The notes beneath the pieces are model-generated. The model did not search any database. It saw only the letters and a list, made by a program, of their open reading frames with translations, and was not told the origin of the DNA. DNA of 11,683 nt from JAGOZV01 sp964346445 (lineage in GTDB: Bacteria; Patescibacteriota; Saccharimonadia; Saccharimonadales; Saccharimonadaceae): assembly GCA_964346445.1 (NCBI GenBank), contig CAYFUI010000021.1, positions 1-11,683 of the forward strand, written 5' to 3'. A program made the translations under genes and the position numbers. Below are positions 6,715 through 11,683 of the stretch, in pieces; the first letter of the stretch is position 1, and each line of letters starts with the position of its first letter.

Positions 6715-6743
6715 ATTATACAACACAACATTAAGGATACCAA
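6715..6743 (-). promoter_or_regulatory. Promoter of the Thr-Tyr-Thr tRNA cluster
   Basis: On the minus strand, TTGGTA (6738-6743) and TATAAT (6715-6720) are separated by exactly 17 bp. The expected start is near 6708, just before the first tRNA base at 6703. It lies back to back with the plus-strand promoter of the helix-hairpin-helix gene. Confidence 0.7.
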
Positions 6744-6760
6744 ATATATTTTCTAAAGGC

Positions 6761-6766
6761 TATAAT
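6761..6766 (+). promoter_or_regulatory. -10 box of the helix-hairpin-helix gene, likely leaderless
   Basis: A consensus TATAAT lies 6 nt before the ATG at 6773, so a normal start point would fall on the start codon. There is no room for a Shine-Dalgarno sequence and no clear -35. The upstream DNA also holds the -35 of the divergent tRNA promoter, so the two promoters may compete. Confidence 0.55.
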
Positions 6767-6772
6767 GTTACC

Positions 6773-7225
6773 ATGGCCCAAGAAAATTTAAGGCAGCACA
6801 TCTTGCCAGAAGACGTTAACTTGACGGTTCCTGGCAGTGATTCAGATATGTATAAGTGGTTCTTATTATGTTTTTTATTTGGTAAACCGCTTAGAGCGGA
6901 AACTGTTATTGCTACTTGGGAAGAACTGCTGGCGGATAAGCTAGATACTCCCTGGGACATTCTTGGCGCAAAGCGTCAAACTATCATTAAAGCTTTGCAC
7001 CGTGGTGGCTATAAGCGCTATGACTTTTCTACGGTACGTGGCTTAAATACCGTTAACGAACAGCTATTAAGCCAATACGAAGGTTCTTTAAGTTTTATGT
7101 TAGAAAGTAGCCAAGACCTTGAAGAGTTTAGAAGCAGGCTACTGAAGCTCTACGGTGTGGGACCAAAGGTATCAGAAATTTTCCTCCGCCCATTTAATGA
7201 ATATTTTATGGAGCGGCTACACTAA
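6773..7225 (+). CDS. Short helix-hairpin-helix protein related to endonuclease III-type glycosylases, probably non-catalytic
   Basis: A 150-residue, soluble, mostly helical protein and the only plus-strand gene in the window. Its clearest motif is LYGVGPKVSEIFLRPF (126-141), a helix-hairpin-helix of the LPGVGxKTA type that binds the DNA backbone in HhH-GPD glycosylases. The N-terminal part (WFLLCFLFGKPLRAETVIATWEEL, in two overlapping helices) resembles the first helices of that fold. In endonuclease III the catalytic Asp and the iron-sulfur cysteines come after the hairpin. Here the chain ends about 10 residues after it, and the only cysteine is near residue 33. I infer a DNA-binding protein without glycosylase chemistry, or a half-protein needing a partner. 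The assignment rests mainly on the hairpin. It stops 21 nt before the convergent GH15 gene. Confidence 0.7.
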   Translation: MAQENLRQHILPEDVNLTVPGSDSDMYKWFLLCFLFGKPLRAETVIATWEELLADKLDTPWDILGAKRQTIIKALHRGGYKRYDFSTVRGLNTVNEQLLSQYEGSLSFMLESSQDLEEFRSRLLKLYGVGPKVSEIFLRPFNEYFMERLH

Positions 7226-7246
7226 AAACAAGAAGCAGTTAGAAGC

Positions 7247-9181
7247 CTAGTCTGTAATATAATCTAACAGCGTAGAGGCATATTCTGCATGGCTCCAAGC
7301 AAGAGGTGACGGGGCGATAACCGCACCGGTTTCTGGATTCACCTGTTCGCTTAACATACCAGCACTAGAGGCGGTAGATTTAACCCAGTCTAGTATACGT
7401 AAAGCTTTATTTTTTTGGCCCTGGCTTAGATAATACTGCGCCAACCAAAGGCTAGTAATAAGCCAGTAATTACCCGTATAGTTATTAGATGTGCGCCGAT
7501 AATTATCATTGGTGTAGCGCGGAAGTGAGACTTGGTTATGTTCATTTAAAAATGTATTTGTAAGTGTTTGGAAGCTTTCTTTCATAATATTTGTTTGGTC
7601 GTTAAAAAGACCAAAGAAGTAGCTGCCAAAAAAGCTTGAAGTATCTATTTCCCGGTTATATTCTACCCCATCGCTAGTGAATAAGACGCCGCGGTAAAAA
7701 TATTGCTTTTCGGGGTTAAATAAGTACTGTTTAGCGGCAGTTTGTATATCTTCAGCGGCGGCGCGCCACTTAATGGCACTTTCACTATCAGCGGCGGCAA
7801 CCGCTAAATCTGAAGCTGCCAGTAACGCCGCGTGTGTGATAGAAACGGTAAAAGGCGAAACAGCAAATATCTCCTCCCAAAGGTCGTAGCTTGGCTTAGG
7901 CAGGCCCGTGTCGTGGTCTATATATTCGGACAAGAAATTAGTAGCCGGCACTACTAAGTCTTTATAAAATTCACGGAGTATGCTTTTTTGTTTATGAATA
8001 TTATAAAATTGGGCTAGCATAAAAATAGTTAATGCAGTTTCGTCTTCTTGAATGGGTGGTGCACTGATGCTGCCATGTTTATACGGGTGCCAACTACTTC
8101 CAATGGCGCCATCTGGGCGGTATTTGTGAGACAGGTAGCCGCTTGGGTGGAGGACTTTTTTAGCAAACTGGAAGTAACGTTGCGGCTCCTCTTTATAACC
8201 TAAACGGACTAGTGGCCACAGGACCAGCGCGGCGTCACGCGGCCAACAGTAGGCGTAAGCATCGCGTGAATAATTTAACATTGAGCTATCACAACTGGCA
8301 ATGACTGCGCCACGCTTATCTGTATGGGCTTTTATAATCATCAAGCTCACGATAAATTCATGCCGGTGTTCTTTGGGCATGCGTTTAGCTATCCTAAGCG
8401 GTGTTTTTAGCCATTTTAGCCACCAATCCGAGGTATCTGTTAGCCGTTTTGCAAAACCAGCGTCTTTAATTTGTTTATTAACGTAAAGGGCTTCACGGAT
8501 ACTTTTGCCAACTGATATAGAGTAGTTTAAGCGGTCGGAACTAAGTGGTGCCAAATTTAAGGTGAACCTAATAATGGAATCTACTTGTCCATGCTCAACT
8601 AGTCCAGGTGTTAACTCTCCATCCTCGGCGTCTCTAAACGTACCCTCCATGCCTTCTATACCAAACACGCCAATAGCATGCTGGTCAAAGGGTTTTTCCT
8701 GGTAATTACCACTAATAACAAAGGCGCGCCGCCCGCGGTAATGCAGTATAGCATTGTTATCGGGTAAATATTGGGCGGTGTCTGTATAACTGGCAGAATC
8801 ACCAATTTTAAAAGCCTGTCTAATGAATAATTTAACCTGACGAGGCCGTTCCGTAGCGTTTATAACATGTATATTCCGCATAAAGGCTGTAATATTGGCG
8901 TCTACAAAGTCATCAAACTCTAAAATGACTCCTATGTTAGCGTTTTTAGCAACCGTGCGGCCTATTAATGCGTGGTGTGGGTAGCTAAAGCTAAACGTCC
9001 ACTCTCCATTATCTAGCCAATGAAGGTTGTCGTCTACATAAACACCAATTTTATGTCGAGTGTCGCTACCAATGGTGTGGTTTTCAAAACCAACATAAGG
9101 GTAAAAAAAGTCGTGAACCATGCCATACTCATTTAGCCCAACATTTAATTCACCATTGCTTAAGATGATAGGCCGGCTCAT
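7247..9181 (-). CDS. Glycoside hydrolase family 15 protein (glucoamylase-like, intracellular)
   Basis: Releases glucose from the ends of alpha-glucans by an inverting mechanism. The 644 residues follow the bacterial/archaeal GH15 layout. An N-terminal beta-sandwich domain (starts MSRPIILSNGELNVG, with DFFYPYVGFENH) covers roughly 1-260. A linker and an (alpha/alpha)6 barrel follow, with the family motif AYCWPRDA near 320. The proposed general acid is Glu436 in YDLWEE and the general base is Glu612 in MLSEQ, both intact. There is no signal peptide, so it acts in the cytoplasm. Its ATG overlaps the GH57 stop as ATGA, with a weak GAGG about 8 nt upstream, so translation is coupled. Trehalase or dextran-type activities also occur in GH15, so the exact substrate is inferred from the operon. 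It ends with TAG and no visible terminator. Confidence 0.93.
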   Translation of the reverse strand: MSRPIILSNGELNVGLNEYGMVHDFFYPYVGFENHTIGSDTRHKIGVYVDDNLHWLDNGEWTFSFSYPHHALIGRTVAKNANIGVILEFDDFVDANITAFMRNIHVINATERPRQVKLFIRQAFKIGDSASYTDTAQYLPDNNAILHYRGRRAFVISGNYQEKPFDQHAIGVFGIEGMEGTFRDAEDGELTPGLVEHGQVDSIIRFTLNLAPLSSDRLNYSISVGKSIREALYVNKQIKDAGFAKRLTDTSDWWLKWLKTPLRIAKRMPKEHRHEFIVSLMIIKAHTDKRGAVIASCDSSMLNYSRDAYAYCWPRDAALVLWPLVRLGYKEEPQRYFQFAKKVLHPSGYLSHKYRPDGAIGSSWHPYKHGSISAPPIQEDETALTIFMLAQFYNIHKQKSILREFYKDLVVPATNFLSEYIDHDTGLPKPSYDLWEEIFAVSPFTVSITHAALLAASDLAVAAADSESAIKWRAAAEDIQTAAKQYLFNPEKQYFYRGVLFTSDGVEYNREIDTSSFFGSYFFGLFNDQTNIMKESFQTLTNTFLNEHNQVSLPRYTNDNYRRTSNNYTGNYWLITSLWLAQYYLSQGQKNKALRILDWVKSTASSAGMLSEQVNPETGAVIAPSPLAWSHAEYASTLLDYITD

Positions 9182-10380
9182 GTTGTGGCCTCGTATTTTT
9201 TCAAGCGGGCATTAATATCTCTTATGGCATTCATGTAATACAAGAAAGCATCGTAAGGGCCCTTGTGTGGACTAAAGTAGTCATGGACTTTTCCGTCTTC
9301 ATCTGGAGAGGTGAATAAGTAATATAAATGGTCCGATGTTTGCAGTTTACGCCAGTCATGTTTGAGTTGCTCATCAGAAGAACTGAGGACGGCTTGGGCT
9401 TGTTCGTAAAGCGCTTGGCCAGCTTGGTGCTGCAGGCTATTACCTAGCCAGGCACTAAGGTCGCGGTTAGCATCAGCCCAAGAGATAGCATCAGGGATAT
9501 CTATTTCGTCCACTGCTGGGTATTTTTGGCTAGCTTGGCTAACCGTTAGAAAGCCGTGGCCTGGCTGACTGCACCAATCAGTCACGAATTCTTGGAAGAA
9601 CTTAAAAATTCCAGTATCCTTCCAGTGGTGCTCCCCAAAAGTTTCATAATCCATAAATAAATTAAGGATATCCCGGTTCTCCAAAGCTTGGTTAGCCCAA
9701 TTTGAAAACTTATTGGCGGTAAGTGGAAACTCGTACCAATTGGTATTACTAAAGCGAAAAGCAATGTCATCGCTTAGTTTATAATTACGTAACAATAGCC
9801 TAGTGTCAGACGTGCCAGGCACTTTATAGACAAAATTAGGACTACGCCACTCCAAGTTCTTATCCCAGCCTTCCGTTAAGATTGTGCTAAAGCCATTACG
9901 GCCTGCCCACTGACCTAAACTGTTGTTATATGAGAGCTCTGTGCCACGAAAAGCCCGTGGCTTGACGCCAAATAATGCTTCAATTTTTGCCACGTGCTTA
10001 AGCACCTGCGCCTCGAACTCCTCTTTATTGTAAAAGTAAGCTAGTGAGTGGTAATAGGTTTCCGCCAGAAGCTCGACCTGCCCAGTAGCCACCATGGCTT
10101 TAAAGCTATCGATTAAGTCTGGTGCCCAACTTTGCGCCTGTTCTAAAAAAGTGCCAGAAAGGCTATAGCTTACTTTAAAATTTGGGTTTTCCCTAAGTAG
10201 CTTTAGAATTATTTCATTCATTGGACGGTAGCTTTTATTGACTACCTTTAGAAATATCTTTTTATTTGTATTATCTGGATCTGTAAAGTAGTCGTGGTCG
10301 CGGGCTACATCAAAAATAGAATAAGGCTTTAGGCGATATGGCTGGTGTACCTGGAAGTATAGAACAACATCTTTATCCAT
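9178..10380 (-). CDS. Glycoside hydrolase family 57 protein (alpha-amylase-type)
   Basis: A retaining alpha-glucan hydrolase or transferase of 400 residues. Conserved regions are seen in order: HQP at 12-14 (region 1), FRGTELSYNN (region 2), TILTEGWD with proposed nucleophile Glu170 (region 3), and FMDYETFGEHHW with proposed acid Asp244 (region 4). This pattern, especially MDYETFGEH, fits GH57 alpha-amylases better than GH57 branching enzymes. Branching activity cannot be ruled out, and no separate GlgB is in view. No signal peptide is present. It begins 3 nt after the GT4 stop behind a strong ribosome binding site, and its TGA stop overlaps the GH15 start. It would cut or rearrange the glucan made by the GT4 enzyme. 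Confidence 0.92.
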   Translation of the reverse strand: MDKDVVLYFQVHQPYRLKPYSIFDVARDHDYFTDPDNTNKKIFLKVVNKSYRPMNEIILKLLRENPNFKVSYSLSGTFLEQAQSWAPDLIDSFKAMVATGQVELLAETYYHSLAYFYNKEEFEAQVLKHVAKIEALFGVKPRAFRGTELSYNNSLGQWAGRNGFSTILTEGWDKNLEWRSPNFVYKVPGTSDTRLLLRNYKLSDDIAFRFSNTNWYEFPLTANKFSNWANQALENRDILNLFMDYETFGEHHWKDTGIFKFFQEFVTDWCSQPGHGFLTVSQASQKYPAVDEIDIPDAISWADANRDLSAWLGNSLQHQAGQALYEQAQAVLSSSDEQLKHDWRKLQTSDHLYYLFTSPDEDGKVHDYFSPHKGPYDAFLYYMNAIRDINARLKKYEATT

Positions 10381-10383
10381 AAG

Positions 10384-11604
10384 CTAACTGACCTCCTGCT
10401 TGTATGATGCTATACACCTATCAGCAATGTCGTACCAGGAAAGGCGTGTATATTCCTTTTTTATGTCTTGTTGCAATTGCTGTTTTAGGCCAGGTTGTGT
10501 GGTCACGCGGACAATTTGCTCTGCCAAGGCGTCTACATCCCAGTAATCATAACGTAATATGCTATCTAATATTTCTGAAACACCACTTTGGTTACTTAAA
10601 ATTAATGCATTATTGTGATGAGCGGCCTCTAATGCAGTTAGGCCAAACGGTTCGCTGGCTGAACTCATAACAAAAACATCACTTAAACTATAAGCGTCGC
10701 GCCAGCGCTTACCCCGCACAAAGCCAGTGAAGAAAACGTTTTGCGAAATGCCTAAGTCGGCTGCTAAGCGGATTAACTGGTTGCGCTGTTCACCATCCCC
10801 TACCATAAGGAAGGCAATTTTAGGATTTTCCTTTAAAGCTTTAGCGGCTGCTTCTATTAAGAAGGTTAAACCTTTTTGCACAGTAAACCTGGTAATAGTT
10901 GATACAACAGTATAGCCCTCATTTTGCAAGGCGCTTAAATACTGGTAGGTGCCCTCGTCATAAATATAACTATCGTTTAAGGCTTCAGCGTCTATAGCGT
11001 TATAAACAACATCCACCTTATCTTCTGGAATACCATATTTTTGGACAATTATATTTTTAGTGTTTTGGCTCACGGCCAAGATACGGTCAGCCATCATTAA
11101 GCCATGGTATTCAATTTCATGTATGACAGGGTTGCCATTACTTGAGCCTGCCCGGTCGAACTCGGTGGCGTGCACATGTACTACTAATGGTTTTCCGGTT
11201 ACTTCCTTAGCCCTTACGCCGGCCTCCATTGTTAGCCAGTCATGGGCATGAATGACATCTGCTGGTGAGGTTAAAATTAATCTTTCGACATAATTTATAT
11301 AACGTTTCTGTAAAGCCCTTATGTTTGTATCTATACCATCAACATCATATCCAAGCTTGCGCAGCTTAAGCATAAAGTCTGTATCGTAAGCACCGCAGCC
11401 AGCAGGCAGCTCTACTGGATCAACTTCAGTAGCACCAAGAACAGACATAAAGTCTATGTCGTTATGAACACTGGCATCGTAAGGAACAACAAAATTTATT
11501 CCCATACCGCGTGCGGCTAAAGCCTTGGCCATATAATAACAGGCTACCCCCAGGCCTCCGCTATTATGTGGCGGTAGTTCCCACCCAAGCATTAGTATTT
11601 TCAT
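10384..11604 (-). CDS. GT4-family glycosyltransferase, glycogen synthase-like
   Basis: A retaining GT-B glycosyltransferase of 406 residues. The N-terminal domain opens with MKILMLGWELPPHNSGGLG, the glycine-rich loop found in glycogen/starch synthases and GT4 relatives, and contains DVIHAHDW and VVHVHATEFDR. The C-terminal domain has RFTVQKGLTFLIEA, FLMVGDGEQ, and the EX7E motif from Glu318 to Glu326 (SEPFGLTALEA), which binds the nucleotide-sugar. There is no signal peptide. First in an operon with GH57 and GH15, it most likely adds glucose from UDP- or ADP-glucose to an alpha-1,4-glucan; the donor cannot be read from the sequence. Trehalose- or sucrose-type synthesis is a less likely alternative. 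The ATG is fixed by the N-terminal motif but has only weak Shine-Dalgarno character, and two upstream mini-ORFs lie in its leader. Confidence 0.9.
   Translation of the reverse strand: MKILMLGWELPPHNSGGLGVACYYMAKALAARGMGINFVVPYDASVHNDIDFMSVLGATEVDPVELPAGCGAYDTDFMLKLRKLGYDVDGIDTNIRALQKRYINYVERLILTSPADVIHAHDWLTMEAGVRAKEVTGKPLVVHVHATEFDRAGSSNGNPVIHEIEYHGLMMADRILAVSQNTKNIIVQKYGIPEDKVDVVYNAIDAEALNDSYIYDEGTYQYLSALQNEGYTVVSTITRFTVQKGLTFLIEAAAKALKENPKIAFLMVGDGEQRNQLIRLAADLGISQNVFFTGFVRGKRWRDAYSLSDVFVMSSASEPFGLTALEAAHHNNALILSNQSGVSEILDSILRYDYWDVDALAEQIVRVTTQPGLKQQLQQDIKKEYTRLSWYDIADRCIASYKQEVS
10391..10396 (-). promoter_or_regulatory. Ribosome binding site of the GH57 gene
   Basis: GGAGGT (with the preceding A, AGGAGG), the strongest Shine-Dalgarno sequence in the window. 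It lies inside the end of the GT4 gene, 10 nt before the GH57 ATG. Confidence 0.65.
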
Positions 11605-11647
11605 TACGCTTTGTTAACCCTATACCCCATTTAATATGTGCTTTCAT
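11564..11647 (-). other. Possible upstream ORF (27 codons) overlapping the GT4 start
   Basis: An ATG 5 nt after the operon TATAAT box opens a 27-codon frame (begins MKAHIKWGIGLTKRN). It runs out of frame through the GT4 start and stops about 40 nt inside that gene. A second mini-ORF of eight codons (MGYRVNKA, 11604-11630) ends in a TAA that overlaps the GT4 ATG as TAATG. Neither has a Shine-Dalgarno sequence, and coding cannot be proven at this length. The interest is positional: a transcript starting at the predicted point would present the out-of-frame ATG at its very 5' end. Confidence 0.35.
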
Positions 11648-11652
11648 TACTG

Positions 11653-11681
11653 ATTATAGTCCTTAAGGTTAGATTTTACAA
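11653..11681 (-). promoter_or_regulatory. Promoter of the GT4-GH57-GH15 glycogen operon
   Basis: On the minus strand, TTGTAA (11676-11681) and TATAAT (11653-11658) are spaced 17 bp. The expected start is about 11645-11647, which falls on an ATG that is out of frame with the GT4 gene and leaves a leader of roughly 42 nt before the GT4 ATG. Confidence 0.7.
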
Positions 11682-11683
11682 CA

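Noticed and set aside
7238..7268. Inverted repeat GTTAGA ... TCTAAC at the HhH/GH15 convergent junction, considered as a terminator
   Set aside because: The stem is only 6 bp, AT-rich, has a loop of about 19 nt and no adjacent T-tract. It also extends into the GH15 coding end.
9178..9181. UGA read as glycine (alternative code 25)
   Set aside because: The TGA forms an ATGA stop/start overlap at the natural end of GH57, and no in-frame TGA was seen in the translated conserved domains.
1..11683. CRISPR array, insertion sequence, phage or defence island
   Set aside because: No regularly spaced repeats, transposase, integrase or defence-type genes were seen on either strand. The genes are mostly housekeeping, transport and carbohydrate metabolism.

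Overview
The window looks like part of the chromosome of a small-genome bacterium. Candidatus Saccharibacteria (TM7) or another Patescibacteria/CPR lineage is the best guess. The reasons are the low-to-moderate GC, the very tight gene packing, the cytoplasmic glycogen set GT4-GH57-GH15, and a cysteine-free L33. This assignment rests on gene content and style, not on a marker phylogeny. TGA serves as a real stop at the GH57/GH15 ATGA overlap, so the standard bacterial code applies. That argues against the UGA-glycine lineages (Absconditabacteria/Gracilibacteria).

Layout. Almost everything is on the minus strand, so it reads right to left. (1) 11683-7247: a promoter, then a three-gene operon for intracellular alpha-glucan: GT4 glycogen-synthase-like transferase, GH57 amylase-type hydrolase and GH15 glucoamylase. 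(2) 6773-7225 is the only plus-strand gene, a short helix-hairpin-helix protein that resembles the first half of an endonuclease III-type glycosylase. It is convergent with GH15 and divergent from the tRNA cluster. (3) 6703-6443: tRNA-Thr(TGT), tRNA-Tyr(GTA) and tRNA-Thr(GGT), all with encoded CCA. (4) 6354-2890: ribosomal protein L33, an ABC-2 (NatAB/YhaPQ-like) exporter pair, and a tRNA-guanine transglycosylase. (5) 2856-1626: a small P-loop kinase-like protein and a YgjP-type zinc metallopeptidase, with their own promoter. (6) 1577-1: a membrane PAS-sensor histidine kinase cut by the window edge.

How they fit together. The GT4 enzyme would extend an alpha-1,4-glucan, and GH57 and GH15 would remodel it and release glucose. 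No signal peptides are seen, so this is an internal storage cycle, comparable to the archaeal GT4/GH57/GH15 cluster. The tRNA-L33 block looks like a remnant of the ancient thrU-tyrU-glyT-thrT-tufB...rpmG arrangement with glyT and tuf missing. The Tgt enzyme downstream would act on the tRNA-Tyr(GTA) encoded just upstream.

I found no CRISPR array, insertion sequence, toxin system or phage gene. The most notable signals are subtle ones. Consensus TATAAT boxes lie 6-11 nt from start codons that lack a Shine-Dalgarno sequence, which suggests leaderless mRNAs. Tgt has an altered base-recognition loop and an insertion near the active site. L33 has lost all zinc ligands, and the glycogen operon has overlapping upstream mini-ORFs.
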